Part shown: piece by piece, positions 33,829 through 42,916 of the stretch
Layout: every line of letters begins with the position of its first letter
How positions within the stretch are numbered: position 1 is the first letter of the stretch
Assembly: GCF_026340095.1 (NCBI RefSeq)
Contig: NZ_JAPEPO010000001.1
Coordinates: forward strand, 4,922,001-4,986,000
Origin: Streptomyces sp. NBC_01446
GTDB taxonomy: Bacteria; Actinomycetota; Actinomycetes; Streptomycetales; Streptomycetaceae
Direction of reading: 5' to 3'
DNA: 64,000 nucleotides
The notes under the pieces: model-generated
What the model was told of the DNA's origin: nothing
Database searches by the model: none
Seen by the model: the letters and a program-made list of their open reading frames with translations, nothing else
Made by a program: the position numbers and the translations under genes

Positions 33829-34404
33829 GTGCGCAAGGATTCCGCCGTGGCCGATGAACGCCCGCCGAGGGCACGACATCGCGCGCCGCAGCCTCCTGAG
33901 CCCGACGAGGAGCTGATGCGCGCGCTCTACCGCGAGCACGCGGGTCCGCTTCTGGCCTATGTGCTCAGGCTGGTGGCGGGGGACCGGCAGCGCGCCGAAG
34001 ATGTCGTGCAGGAAACGCTCATCCGTGCCTGGAAGAACGCCGGTCAGCTCAACCGAGCGACCGGTTCGGTACGCCCCTGGCTGGTGACGGTCGCCCGGCG
34101 CATCGTCATCGACGCTCACCGCAGTCGGCAGGCCCGGCCGCAGGAGGTCGATCCGTCGCCGCTGGAGGTCATCCCCGCGGAGGACGAGATCGACAAGGCG
34201 CTGTGGCTGATGACGCTTTCGGACGCGCTCGAGGACCTGACGCCTGCCCACCGCGAGGTGCTGGTGGAGACGTACTTCAAGGGGCGTACGGTCAACGAGG
34301 CGGCCGCGACACTCGGTATTCCCAGCGGAACGGTGCGCTCACGGGTGTTCTACGCGCTGCGTTCCATGAAGCTGGCGCTGGAGGAGCGGGGGGTGACGGC
34401 ATGA
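33829..34404 (+). CDS. sigU: ECF RNA polymerase sigma factor, SigU-like
   Basis: This 191-aa sigma-70 family ECF factor has region 2 (MRALYREHAGPLLAYVLRLVAGDRQRAEDVVQETLIRAWKN, about 30-75) and region 4 (LTPAHREVLVETYFKGRTVNEAAATLGIPSGTVRSRVFYALRSMK, about 130-180). The GTG at 33829 is chosen because GGAGGTAG precedes it. The stop overlaps the start of the anti-sigma gene (ATGA), so the two are made together. By position it corresponds to S. coelicolor sigU (recalled). It also resembles mycobacterial SigL. A TTGACA at 33714-33719 may belong to its promoter. Confidence 0.9.
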   Translation: MRKDSAVADERPPRARHRAPQPPEPDEELMRALYREHAGPLLAYVLRLVAGDRQRAEDVVQETLIRAWKNAGQLNRATGSVRPWLVTVARRIVIDAHRSRQARPQEVDPSPLEVIPAEDEIDKALWLMTLSDALEDLTPAHREVLVETYFKGRTVNEAAATLGIPSGTVRSRVFYALRSMKLALEERGVTA

Positions 34405-35201
34405 GTGCCTCGTACGACGACTACGGACCGCATGGGTCCGGTGACGTTCACGAGACGGTCGGCGCCTACGTGCTCGGTGTACTCGACGACGCCGAGGCGA
34501 GCGCCTTCGAGGCGCATCTGGCGGGCTGCGAGCTGTGCGCGCGCCAGCTGGAGGAGTTCGCCGGCATGGAGCCGATGCTCGCCGCCCTCGCGGACATCCC
34601 CGAACCGCAGGGCACCCCCGCCAGGGAACGCCTCGGCGCGCAGCTCGGCGCCCGCCCGAGCGACCAGCTCGCCGGTCGGCTGTTCGACGAGGTGGCGCAG
34701 AAGCGGGCCCGCAAGCGCCGCCGCGGGATGTACCTGGTGGCGGCCGCCGCCGCGCTGATCATCGGCGGCCCGCTGACCGTGCTCGCCGTGAACGACGGCG
34801 GGACGAACGGCGTCGCCGAGGGGCCCCACCCCACCAGCCCCGCCGAGGACGCCTTCTTCAACCACATGGACGTGAAGGTCAAGGCGACCGACCCGGCCAC
34901 GAAGGTCACCGCCACCATCGGCATGGAGAAGAAGGCCTGGGGCACCCACACCGTCCTGGAGCTGAAGAACGTCAAGGGCCCGCTCACCTGCTCGCTGGTC
35001 GCGGTCGGCAAGAACGGCCAGCGCGAGACGGTCACCACCTGGGCCGTCCCGAGGTGGGGTTACGGCATTCCCAACAGCAAGCACGAGGCGTCGAAGTACC
35101 CCTTGTACGTGCACGGAGGCGCCGCGTTCGAGCGCAACGCCATCGACCACTTCGAGGTCGAGACGCTCGACGGCAAACGCCTCGTGGAGGTCGACGCGTA
35201 G
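34401..35201 (+). CDS. Zinc-binding membrane anti-sigma factor
   Basis: This 266-aa protein has the ZAS motif near the N-terminus (HETVGAYVLGVLD..FEAHLAGCELC, His-x3...Cys-x2-Cys, about 15-45), which wraps the cognate ECF factor. A basic stretch and one membrane helix follow (MYLVAAAAALIIGGPLTVLAV, about 110-130), then an extracytoplasmic domain of about 130 residues. It should hold the SigU-like factor inactive at the membrane until an envelope or redox signal releases it. The 4-bp overlap with the sigma gene supports stoichiometric expression. Confidence 0.92.
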   Translation: MSASYDDYGPHGSGDVHETVGAYVLGVLDDAEASAFEAHLAGCELCARQLEEFAGMEPMLAALADIPEPQGTPARERLGAQLGARPSDQLAGRLFDEVAQKRARKRRRGMYLVAAAAALIIGGPLTVLAVNDGGTNGVAEGPHPTSPAEDAFFNHMDVKVKATDPATKVTATIGMEKKAWGTHTVLELKNVKGPLTCSLVAVGKNGQRETVTTWAVPRWGYGIPNSKHEASKYPLYVHGGAAFERNAIDHFEVETLDGKRLVEVDA

Positions 35202-35282
35202 CCCCGGCAGCCGGATGCGTAGCCTCCCGGGCCTCCCTTCGCGTACCTTTGACGGCTGCCCAGCACGTCAGAAGGGGGCCCG

Positions 35283-37685
35283 GTGGCCGCTCAGGCTCAT
35301 CAGCAGACCGCGCTCGACCAGGACCGCGATTCCGTACGGGATCGCGAGATCGGTGTCGAACAGGAACACCTCGACCAGGTCTACCGCCGGCTCGAGGAAA
35401 AGATCCACGAGGCCGAGTTCCTGATGAACGACGCGGCCCAGCGGGGGCAGGTCGGCACACCCGGCGCCCTCGCCGAGCGCGACGCCCAGGTGTTCCGCGC
35501 GGGGATCCACCTGAACCGCCTCAACAACGAGTTCGAGGACTTCCTCTTCGGGCGGATCGACCTGCTGCCCGGCAAGGACGGCAAGAAGGGCCCCGACGGC
35601 GCGTACACGGCCGTGGAGCCCGCCGAGGGGTCCGTGCGCGAGGACGCGGACGGGAAGCGGACCGCCGACATCGCCGAGACGCTCCACATCGGCCGGATCG
35701 GCGTCCTGGACGCCGACTACTCGCCCCTGGTCATCGACTGGCGGGCGCCGGCCGCCGCGCCCTTCTACCGCTCGACCCCGGTCGATCCGGGACGGGTCGT
35801 ACGCCGTCGGGTCATCCGCTCCAAGGGCCGCAAGGTGCTCGGCGTCGAGGACGACCTGATGCGCCCCGAGCTGACCGCGTACCTCGACGGCGAGCAGCTG
35901 CCCGTCATCGGCGACGGCGCGCTGATGGCCGCCCTCGGCCAGGCCCGCAGCCACACCATGCGCGACATCGTGGCGTCCATCCAGGCCGAGCAGGACCTCG
36001 TGATCCGGGCTCCCGCCGCGTCGGTGACGTACGTGGAGGGCGGCCCCGGCACCGGCAAGACCGCCGTCGCCCTGCACCGCGCCGCGTATCTGCTCTACCA
36101 GGACCGCCGCCGGTACGCGGGCGGCATCCTGATCGTCTCCCCGACGCCGCTCCTCGTCGCCTACACCGAGGGCGTCCTGCCCTCGCTCGGCGAGGAGGGC
36201 CAGGTCGCGATCCGTGCGGTCGGCTCACTGGCCGACGACGCCTCCGGCGCGGAGGCCACGGTCTACGACTCCCCGGCGGTGGCCCGCGTCAAGGGCTCCT
36301 CGCGGATGCTGCGCGTCCTGCGCAAGGCCGCGCGCGGAGCCCTGGAAATGGGGACCGTGACGTCGCCGCAGCAGAGGCAGGGCCAGCTGGCCTTCGGCGA
36401 CGACGACTCCGACGGGGACGAGGCGCAGGCTCCCGCCGAGCAGCCCACACGCCTGCGCGTCGTCGCCTTCGGCCGCCGCCTGGAGCTGGAGGCCGCCGAC
36501 CTGGCGAGGATCCGCCAGAACGCGCTGAGCGGCACCGCTCCCGTCAACCTGCTGCGCCCGCGCGCCCGCAAGCTCCTCCTGGACGCCCTGTGGTCGCAGT
36601 CCGGCGCGGGCACCCGCCACAGCGACCCGGAACTCGCCGCGGAGCTGCGCTCCTCGTTCGACGACGACATCACCTCCGAGGACGACTTCCTGCGCTTCCT
36701 CGACGCGTGGTGGCCCGAGCTCACCCCGCGCGGCGTCCTCGCCGCGATGGGCGACGAGCGCCGCCTCGGCCGCTGGGCCCGCCGGATCCTCAATCCCGGT
36801 GAGGTCCGCAAGGTCGCCCGCTCGCTGCGCCGCGACGCCCTGTCGGTGCACGACGTGGCGCTCCTCGACGAGCTGAACGCGGTCCTCGGCACCCCCGTAC
36901 GCCCGAGGAAGAAGCGCGACTACGACCCCTTGGACCAGCTCACCGGTCTCGAGGAGCTGATGCCCTCGCGCGAGGAGACGCAGCGCGAGCGCGCCGAGCG
37001 CCTGGCCCAGGAGCGCACGGAGTACGCGCACGTCATCGTCGACGAGGCGCAGGACCTCACGCCCATGCAGTGGCGGATGGTCGGCCGCCGCGGCCGGCAC
37101 GCGACCTGGACGGTGGTCGGCGACCCCGCCCAGTCGTCCTGGTCGGACCCGGACGAGGCGGCCGAGGCCCGCGACGAGGCCCTCGGCTCCCGTCCGCGCC
37201 GCCGCTTCACCCTCACCGTGAACTACCGCAACCCGGCCGAGATCGCCGAGCTCGCCGCCAAGGTCCTCGCGCTCGCCATGCCGGGCTCCGAGTCCCCGTC
37301 GGCGGTCCGCTCGACGGGGGTGCGCCCCCGGTTCGCGGTCGTACGGGACGGCCTCGGGCACACCGTCCGCGAGGAGGCGGCGCGCCTGCTCGACCAGGTC
37401 GACGGCACGGTCGGCGTCGTCGTGGCGATGAACCGGCGGGACGAGGCGGCGCGCTGGCTGGCGGGGCTCGGCGACCGCGTGGTCGCGCTCGGCAGCCTGG
37501 AGGCCAAGGGCCTGGAGTACGACGCGACGGTCGTCGTGTCGCCCGCGGAGATCGCCGACGAGTCCCCGGCGGGCCTGCGCGTCCTGTACGTGGCGCTGAC
37601 CCGCGCCACGCAGCAGCTCACGGTCGTTTCGGGCAGCCGCGACGAACCGGACGCGGACGGGGTGGCGGACCTGCTGCGTGAATGA
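35283..37685 (+). CDS. helD: UvrD-like RNA polymerase-associated helicase (HelD type)
   Basis: This 800-aa superfamily 1 ATPase has an N-terminal coiled-coil (about 15-90, EQEHLDQVYRRLEEKIHEAEFLM...) and an SRL-like domain before the P-loop GGPGTGKTAVALHR (about 255). Walker B is VIVDEAQDL, motif III GDPAQSSW, and late motifs VNYRNPAEIAEL and RVLYVALTRATQQL. In the HelD family the N-terminal arm enters the RNA polymerase secondary channel and recycles stalled polymerase. Actinobacterial paralogues can protect from rifampicin. The start is GTG 35283. A DNA-repair helicase role is the alternative, less likely given the N-terminal arm. Confidence 0.85.
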   Translation: MAAQAHQQTALDQDRDSVRDREIGVEQEHLDQVYRRLEEKIHEAEFLMNDAAQRGQVGTPGALAERDAQVFRAGIHLNRLNNEFEDFLFGRIDLLPGKDGKKGPDGAYTAVEPAEGSVREDADGKRTADIAETLHIGRIGVLDADYSPLVIDWRAPAAAPFYRSTPVDPGRVVRRRVIRSKGRKVLGVEDDLMRPELTAYLDGEQLPVIGDGALMAALGQARSHTMRDIVASIQAEQDLVIRAPAASVTYVEGGPGTGKTAVALHRAAYLLYQDRRRYAGGILIVSPTPLLVAYTEGVLPSLGEEGQVAIRAVGSLADDASGAEATVYDSPAVARVKGSSRMLRVLRKAARGALEMGTVTSPQQRQGQLAFGDDDSDGDEAQAPAEQPTRLRVVAFGRRLELEAADLARIRQNALSGTAPVNLLRPRARKLLLDALWSQSGAGTRHSDPELAAELRSSFDDDITSEDDFLRFLDAWWPELTPRGVLAAMGDERRLGRWARRILNPGEVRKVARSLRRDALSVHDVALLDELNAVLGTPVRPRKKRDYDPLDQLTGLEELMPSREETQRERAERLAQERTEYAHVIVDEAQDLTPMQWRMVGRRGRHATWTVVGDPAQSSWSDPDEAAEARDEALGSRPRRRFTLTVNYRNPAEIAELAAKVLALAMPGSESPSAVRSTGVRPRFAVVRDGLGHTVREEAARLLDQVDGTVGVVVAMNRRDEAARWLAGLGDRVVALGSLEAKGLEYDATVVVSPAEIADESPAGLRVLYVALTRATQQLTVVSGSRDEPDADGVADLLRE

Positions 37686-37701
37686 GTTCGAGGGATGGGA
37701 A

Positions 37702-37868
37702 TTGCCTTACGGGGATCCTTTGTTACCTTGGACGTGGCACCGGCTCGATCCAAGCCCCCGGGCCCAACCTTCGTCGCTACGAGCGACCACTTGCCGCGAG
37801 GCGAGCATGGCGGGTCGGTGTCATTAACGTAAGTGAGAGGTCCACGTCAGCTGACGTGGACCTCTTTC
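37702..37868 (+). ncRNA. Candidate small RNA or malic enzyme leader
   Basis: Within the 363-bp gap between the helicase and malic enzyme genes there is TTGCCT (37702-37707), a 16-nt spacer and TACCTT (37724-37729). A perfect 15-bp palindrome followed by TTTCTGTTT sits about 100 nt on. This would give a discrete RNA of about 130 nt, from about 37736 to 37868. Short reading frames inside it show no convincing start or family. It could instead be an attenuated leader of the malic enzyme. Confidence 0.4.
37836..37865 (+). terminator. Palindromic terminator
   Basis: AGAGGTCCACGTCAG and its exact complement are joined without spacer (the central bases form the loop), followed by TTTCTGTTT. Confidence 0.75.
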
Positions 37869-38048
37869 TGTTTCCCGTCACTTCTCGTATGGTGGAAACA
37901 ACTTTCCGAAAGTGCGCGACCGGGGTGCTGTCCGGGCAGTGAACAAAACGTTCGCAATCCGGGGCGGCTACCACGTACTCGGCGGTAGGTGCGACGATCG
38001 GACGGAAAAACAGCAGCAGCCACACGGTGAAAGCAGAGGAAGTCGGCC

Positions 38049-39482
38049 ATGGCAACGGCGCCCAGCGTCTCCTACTCGATGACGGTCCGCCTTGAGGTGC
38101 CCGCCAGCGGAACAGCGGTATCCCAACTCACGACGGCCGTGGAGTCCCACGGAGGCTCGGTGACCGGTCTCGACGTGACGGCGTCCGGCCACGAGAAACT
38201 CCAGATCGACGTCACGATCGCCGCGAGCTCCACCGCGCACGCCGACGAGATCGTCGAGGGCCTGCGCGGCATCGAGGGCGTCATCCTCGGCAAGGTCTCC
38301 GACCGTACGTTCCTGATGCACCTCGGCGGCAAGATCGAGATGCAGTCGAAGCACCCCATCCGCAACCGTGACGACCTGTCCATGATCTACACGCCGGGTG
38401 TGGCCCGCGTGTGCATGGCGATCGCCGAGAACCCCGAGGACGCCCGGCGTCTGACGATCAAGCGGAACACCGTTGCGGTCGTGACGGACGGCTCCGCCGT
38501 GCTCGGCCTCGGCAACATCGGCCCGATGGCCGCCATGCCGGTCATGGAGGGCAAGGCGGCGCTCTTCAAGCGCTTCGCCGACATCGATGCCTGGCCGATC
38601 TGCCTGGACACCCAGGACACCGACGCGATCGTCGAGATCGTCAAGGCCATCGCCCCCGGCTTCGCGGGCATCAACCTCGAGGACATCTCCGCCCCGCGCT
38701 GCTTCGAGATCGAGGCCCGCCTGCGCGAGGCCCTCGACATCCCGGTCTTCCACGACGACCAGCACGGCACGGCCATCGTCGTCCTCGCCGCCCTGACGAA
38801 CGCCCTGCGTGTCGCGGGTAAGGCCATCGGCGACATCCGCGTCGTCATGTCCGGCGCGGGCGCGGCCGGCACGGCGATCCTCAAGCTCCTGATCGCGGCC
38901 GGCGTCAAGAACTCCGTCGTCGCCGACATCCACGGTGTCGTGCACGCGGACCGCGCGGACCTCGTCGACGCCAAGGCCGATTCGCCGCTGCGCTGGATCG
39001 CCGACAACACCAACCCCGAGGGCCTCACGGGCACGCTCAAGGAGGCCGTGCGCGACGCCGACGTCTTCATCGGGGTCTCCGCTCCGAACGTGCTCGACGG
39101 CGACGACGTGGCGGCCATGGCCGAGGATGCGATCGTGTTCGCGCTTGCGAACCCCGACCCCGAGGTCGACCCCGCAATCGCCCGTCAGACGGCGGCAGTT
39201 GTGGCCACGGGCCGCTCGGACTTCCCGAACCAGATCAACAACGTCCTCGTGTTCCCGGGCGTCTTCCGTGGCCTCCTCGACGCCCAGTCGCGTACGGTCA
39301 ACACGGAGATGATGCTGGCCGCCGCGGCCGCCCTGGCGGACGTGGTGAGCGAGGACGAGCTCAACCCGAACTACATCATTCCGAGCGTCTTCAACGACAA
39401 GGTCGCGGGCGCCGTCGCCGGAGCGGTGCGTAACGCCGCGAAGGCCGTCGGCGGCGCTGTGACGGGCGCCACGGCCTCCTGA
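38049..39482 (+). CDS. NAD(P)-dependent malic enzyme with N-terminal ACT domain
   Basis: This 477-aa enzyme catalyses oxidative decarboxylation of malate to pyruvate, linking the TCA cycle to acetyl-CoA or NAD(P)H supply. Residues about 9-85 form an ACT-type regulatory domain. The malic core follows with IYTPGVARVC, AVVTDGSAVLGLGNIGP, INLEDISAP and FHDDQHGTA, and the dinucleotide motif GAGAAGTA at about 277. NAD preference is likely for this Streptomyces group (recalled, not tested). The ATG at 38049 has GAGGAAG upstream. The region just before contains GGAAA-CAAC-TTTCC (about 37894), a short dyad that might be an operator. Confidence 0.93.
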   Translation: MATAPSVSYSMTVRLEVPASGTAVSQLTTAVESHGGSVTGLDVTASGHEKLQIDVTIAASSTAHADEIVEGLRGIEGVILGKVSDRTFLMHLGGKIEMQSKHPIRNRDDLSMIYTPGVARVCMAIAENPEDARRLTIKRNTVAVVTDGSAVLGLGNIGPMAAMPVMEGKAALFKRFADIDAWPICLDTQDTDAIVEIVKAIAPGFAGINLEDISAPRCFEIEARLREALDIPVFHDDQHGTAIVVLAALTNALRVAGKAIGDIRVVMSGAGAAGTAILKLLIAAGVKNSVVADIHGVVHADRADLVDAKADSPLRWIADNTNPEGLTGTLKEAVRDADVFIGVSAPNVLDGDDVAAMAEDAIVFALANPDPEVDPAIARQTAAVVATGRSDFPNQINNVLVFPGVFRGLLDAQSRTVNTEMMLAAAAALADVVSEDELNPNYIIPSVFNDKVAGAVAGAVRNAAKAVGGAVTGATAS

Positions 39483-39778
39483 GGCCCGGCGCGTCGCGGA
39501 ATGCGGGGCCCCTGGCCGCCCTCTAGGGTGGCCGGGAAGCACGGCCCCACCCCGCCCCCTAGCGGGACGGCGACGCAATCCGTGTGACCCCCAAGGGCGC
39601 CGGATTGGCTTTCCCGCCGCTGGTGGGGGCAGGATGCGTCTTCGGGCGCGAGGGTCTGAAGACGGACCCGGGTCCGGGGCCTGACCGAGGACCCTGGCAG
39701 CATCGGCTTCGCTGTGCCCAACATGCGGCTCCGCCGCGTGGCACGCCTCAACGGCAAGAAGAACACGGGAGTACAAAC

Positions 39779-40060
39779 ATGAACCGCAGTGAGCTGGTGG
39801 CCGCGCTGGCCGACCGCGCCGAGGTGACCCGCAAGGACGCCGACGCCGTGCTGGCCGCGTTCGCCGAGACGGTCGGCGAGATCGTTGCCAAGGGCGACGA
39901 GAAGGTCACCATCCCCGGCTTCCTGACCTTCGAGCGCACGCACCGTGCCGCTCGCACCGCCCGCAACCCGCAGACCGGCGAGCCGATCAACATCCCGGCC
40001 GGTTTCAGCGTGAAGGTGTCCGCGGGCTCCAAGCTCAAGGAAGCCGCCAAGGGCAAGTAA
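39779..40060 (+). CDS. hupA: Nucleoid protein HU
   Basis: This 93-aa HU protein carries the family signature GFLTFERTHRAARTARNPQTG and the beta-arm proline region PINIPAGFSVK. It binds and bends DNA and compacts the nucleoid as a dimer. It is the short form without the Lys/Ala-rich tail of HupS, hence HupA. The ATG at 39779 follows GGGAGTAC. A 296-bp leader after the malic enzyme gene holds its promoter, and a strong terminator follows. Confidence 0.97.
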   Translation: MNRSELVAALADRAEVTRKDADAVLAAFAETVGEIVAKGDEKVTIPGFLTFERTHRAARTARNPQTGEPINIPAGFSVKVSAGSKLKEAAKGK

Positions 40061-40070
40061 GCCAGGCAAC

Positions 40071-40109
40071 AGAAGGGGCGGCCACCCGGTTCGGGTGGCC
40101 GCCCCTTCT
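40071..40109. terminator. hupA / murA convergent terminator
   Basis: A perfect 18-bp stem (AGAAGGGGCGGCCACCCG) with a 3-nt loop is flanked by T-rich sequence on the plus strand. It lies between the convergent hupA and murA genes and probably serves both. Confidence 0.88.
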
Positions 40110-40164
40110 GTGTTGTCACGGGGGTCCTGCCGGCGCTCAGGAAGGGCGCCGGCAGGGCCTGTGG

Positions 40165-41505
40165 CTAGCCCAGTGCCTTGCCCGGCAGCTCGACCTTCGC
40201 ACCGAGCTCGACGAGCTTCTCCATGAAGTTCTCGTAGCCGCGGTTGATCAGGTCGATGCCGTGGACGCGGCTCGTGCCCTGGGCGGCCAGGGCGGCGATC
40301 AGGTACGAGAAGCCGCCGCGCAGGTCGGGGATGACCAGGTCGGCGCCCTGGAGCTTCGTCGGGCCCGACACGACCGCGGAGTGCAGGAAGTTGCGCTGGC
40401 CGAAGCGGCAGTCCGAGCCGCCCAGGCACTCGCGGTAGAGCTGGATGTGCGCGCCCATCTGGTTCAGCGCGGACGTGAAGCCGAGGCGGGACTCGTAGAC
40501 CGTCTCGTGGACGATGGACAGGCCCGAGGCCTGCGTCAGCGCCACGACGAGCGGCTGCTGCCAGTCGGTCTGGAAGCCGGGGTGGACGTCCGTCTCCAGG
40601 GCGATCGACTTCAGCGAGCCGCCCGGGTGCCAGAAGCGGATGCCCTCGTCGTCGATCTCGAAGGCGCCGCCGACCTTGCGGTAGGTGTTCAGGAACGTCA
40701 TCATCGAGCGCTGCTGGGCGCCGCGGACGTAGATGTTGCCCTCGGTCGCCAGCGCGGCCGACGCCCACGACGCGGCCTCCAGGCGGTCCGAGAGGGCGCG
40801 GTGCGTGTAGCCGCCCAGCTTGTCGACACCCGTGACCCGGATGGTCCGGTCGGTGTCCATGGCGATGATCGCGCCCATCTTCTGCAGCACGCAGATGAGG
40901 TCCTCGATCTCGGGCTCCACGGCCGCGTTCGAGAGCTCGGTCACGCCCTCGGCTAGCACGGCAGTCAGGAGGACCTGCTCGGTCGCGCCGACCGACGGGT
41001 ACGGCAGCCGGATCTTCGTGCCGCGCAGCCGCTGCGGGGCCTCCAGGTACTGGCCGTCCGCCCGCTTCTCGATGGTCGCGCCGAACTGGCGGAGCACCTC
41101 GAAGTGGAAGTCGATCGGCCGGCCGCCGATGTCACAGCCGCCGAGGCCCGGGATGAACGCGTGGCCGAGCCGGTGCAGGAGCGGCCCGCACAGCAGGATC
41201 GGAATGCGCGAGGAGCCCGCGTGCGCGTCGATGTCGGCGACGTTGGCGCTCTCCACGTGCGACGGGTCCATGATCAGCTCGCCGGGTTCCTCACCCGGGC
41301 GGACCGTCACGCCGTGCAGCTGGAGGAGGCCGCGTACGACCCGGACGTCCCGGATGTCCGGGACGTTGCGCAGCCGGCTCGGCTCGCTGCCGAGCAGCGC
41401 GGCGACCATGGCCTTGGGCACGAGGTTCTTCGCGCCGCGGACACGGATCTCGCCCTCCAGCGGGGTTCCGCCGTGGACAAGCAGTACATCGTCGGTGACG
41501 GTCAT
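40165..41505 (-). CDS. murA: UDP-N-acetylglucosamine 1-carboxyvinyltransferase
   Basis: This 446-aa enzyme starts peptidoglycan synthesis by transferring enolpyruvate from PEP to UDP-GlcNAc in the cytoplasm. It has the two-fold repeated EPT fold, the N-terminal GAKNLVPKAM substrate loop, and the active-site loop GLGGCDIGGRP with Cys124. Cys124 is the residue alkylated by fosfomycin, and it is retained here, unlike the Asp of mycobacteria. The ATG at 41505 gives the standard N-terminus and excludes a 33-codon upstream extension. It is convergent with hupA. Confidence 0.94.
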   Translation of the reverse strand: MTVTDDVLLVHGGTPLEGEIRVRGAKNLVPKAMVAALLGSEPSRLRNVPDIRDVRVVRGLLQLHGVTVRPGEEPGELIMDPSHVESANVADIDAHAGSSRIPILLCGPLLHRLGHAFIPGLGGCDIGGRPIDFHFEVLRQFGATIEKRADGQYLEAPQRLRGTKIRLPYPSVGATEQVLLTAVLAEGVTELSNAAVEPEIEDLICVLQKMGAIIAMDTDRTIRVTGVDKLGGYTHRALSDRLEAASWASAALATEGNIYVRGAQQRSMMTFLNTYRKVGGAFEIDDEGIRFWHPGGSLKSIALETDVHPGFQTDWQQPLVVALTQASGLSIVHETVYESRLGFTSALNQMGAHIQLYRECLGGSDCRFGQRNFLHSAVVSGPTKLQGADLVIPDLRGGFSYLIAALAAQGTSRVHGIDLINRGYENFMEKLVELGAKVELPGKALG

Positions 41506-41831
41506 GAATCTCGCGTTCCGATGAGATGGACAGGACAGGTGGGCAGGACCGCAGGGCGGAGCCGTCGGGCGAGGCCTTTCGGGCCGGGCCGCTGGGCGGG
41601 CCAAGGCATAAGCCTAAGGGCCGCCTACCCCCCTTCCGTAAGCCCAAGTGCACCAGGGGGACGTCATGACTTCGCTACAACACGAAATGTCGCTAAACGG
41701 GCGCGGAGGGTCACCTTCCGGGGGCGGTTCGCGGCGCGCGCCCCGGGCGCGTGAGGCGTCTCTGAGCTGGGCGCACCCCGGAAGGGCCATTGACTCCCCG
41801 CTCGGCGGCAAGATGCGGGATCATGTCTGGC
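41506..41831. promoter_or_regulatory. Divergent region between murA and the AlgH-like gene
   Basis: This 326-bp region separates divergent genes and must contain both promoters. I see no clear -35/-10 pair. The open frame on the plus strand here continues out of frame through the next gene and is not a gene. Confidence 0.3.
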
Positions 41832-42392
41832 ATGACCGAGGTGTCCTCGCTCACAGGGCGGCTGCTCGTGGCCACACCCGCCCTCGCGGACCCGAACTTC
41901 GACCGGGCGGTCGTGCTGCTCCTCGACCACGACGAGGAGGGCTCGCTCGGCGTCGTCCTCAACAGGCCCACGCCGGTCGGGGTCGGCGACATCCTGGAAG
42001 GCTGGGGCGCGCTCGCCGGCGATCCGGGCGTCGTCTTCCAGGGCGGCCCGGTCTCGCTCGACTCGGCGCTCGGCGTCGCGGTGATCCCCGGCGACGAAGG
42101 GCCCCTCGGCTGGCGCCGCGTCCACGGCGCGATCGGCCTGGTCGACCTGGAGGCCCCTCCCGAACTGCTCGCCTCCGCGCTCGGATCCCTGCGGATCTTC
42201 GCCGGGTACGCGGGCTGGGGCCCGCGCCAGCTGGAGTCCGAGCTGACGGACGGCGCCTGGTACGTCGTCGAGTCCGAGCCGGGCGACGTCTCGTCGACGG
42301 ACCCCGAGGGGCTGTGGCGCGCGGTGCTGCGACGTCAGCGCAGCGACCTGGCGATGGTGGCGACATACCCGGACGATCCGTCGCTCAACTGA
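41832..42392 (+). CDS. YqgE/AlgH family protein
   Basis: This 186-aa cytoplasmic protein of the DUF179 family has LTGRLLVATPALADPNFDRAVVLLLDHDEEGSLGVVLNRPT, GGPV and GYAGWGPRQLESEL. The biochemical role is not established, and family members have been linked to transcriptional or stress regulation. The ATG at 41832 is preferred because GGGA lies 11 nt upstream. The ATG at 41823 would have it only 2 nt away. Confidence 0.88.
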   Translation: MTEVSSLTGRLLVATPALADPNFDRAVVLLLDHDEEGSLGVVLNRPTPVGVGDILEGWGALAGDPGVVFQGGPVSLDSALGVAVIPGDEGPLGWRRVHGAIGLVDLEAPPELLASALGSLRIFAGYAGWGPRQLESELTDGAWYVVESEPGDVSSTDPEGLWRAVLRRQRSDLAMVATYPDDPSLN

Positions 42393-42478
42393 GGCCGCCG
42401 GCCGGTGCCGTGATCGGCGGGAACCGGGGGCGTGGGCCCTTCACCCCGAGGGCGCTGCCCCTTCCTCCGGCGCTTCAG

Positions 42479-42484
42479 TACCCT
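42479..42484 (+). promoter_or_regulatory. Candidate -10 for leaderless DUF3039-like mRNA
   Basis: TACCCT ends 8 nt before the ATG at 42493, and there is no Shine-Dalgarno sequence. Confidence 0.35.
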
Positions 42485-42492
42485 TGGCCTTT

Positions 42493-42780
42493 ATGAGCAC
42501 TCTTGAGCCCGAGCGCGGGACAGGTACGGGGACCCTCGTAGAGCCGACGCCGCAGACATCGCACGGTGACGGCGACCACGAGCGCTACGCCCACTATGTC
42601 CAGAAGGACAAGATCATGGCGAGCGCCCTCGAGGGGACGCCGGTCGTCGCGCTCTGCGGCAAGGTCTGGGTGCCGGGCCGGGACCCGAAGAAGTACCCGG
42701 TGTGTCCCATGTGCAAGGAGATCTACGAGTCCATGGGCGCCGGCGGCGACAAGGACAAGGGCGGCAAGGACAAGAAGTAG
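42493..42780 (+). CDS. DUF3039-like small zinc-binding protein
   Basis: This 95-aa protein is conserved in actinobacteria. It has an acidic N-terminus, then HYVQKDKIMASALEGTPVVALCGKVW and a Cys pair CPMCKEIY. With the earlier Cys this makes a CxxC-type zinc site, followed by a Gly/Lys/Asp tail. Function unknown. The ATG at 42493 is chosen over a TTG three codons upstream. It lies between the AlgH-like gene and a sugar transport operon, with a terminator after it. Confidence 0.85.
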   Translation: MSTLEPERGTGTGTLVEPTPQTSHGDGDHERYAHYVQKDKIMASALEGTPVVALCGKVWVPGRDPKKYPVCPMCKEIYESMGAGGDKDKGGKDKK

Positions 42781-42847
42781 CGGGCAAGAGGTAGCGGGCG
42801 AGAAGTGGTGGCCCGCGCCGCCGCGGAAGGTTCCTGAGTCTGCCGCG

Positions 42848-42890
42848 AAAGGCCCCCGAGGTGCGCATCTGTCGTGCCATGGGGGCCTTT
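42848..42890 (+). terminator. Terminator after the DUF3039-like gene
   Basis: AAAGGCCCCC and GGGGGCCTTT form a perfect 10-bp stem with a 23-nt loop, followed by GTGCTG. It would isolate the downstream sugar operon from the gene before it. Confidence 0.6.
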
Positions 42891-42916
42891 GTGCTGCCTC
42901 CGCAACCGTTGCGCTC

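Noticed and set aside
37682..37942. 86-codon frame between helD and malic enzyme
   Set aside because: It runs through the perfect palindromic terminator and has no ribosome site. An RNA or leader explains the region better.
40165..41505. Fosfomycin-resistant MurA variant
   Set aside because: The active-site Cys is present (Cys124 in GGCDIGGRP), so the classical Asp substitution is not found.
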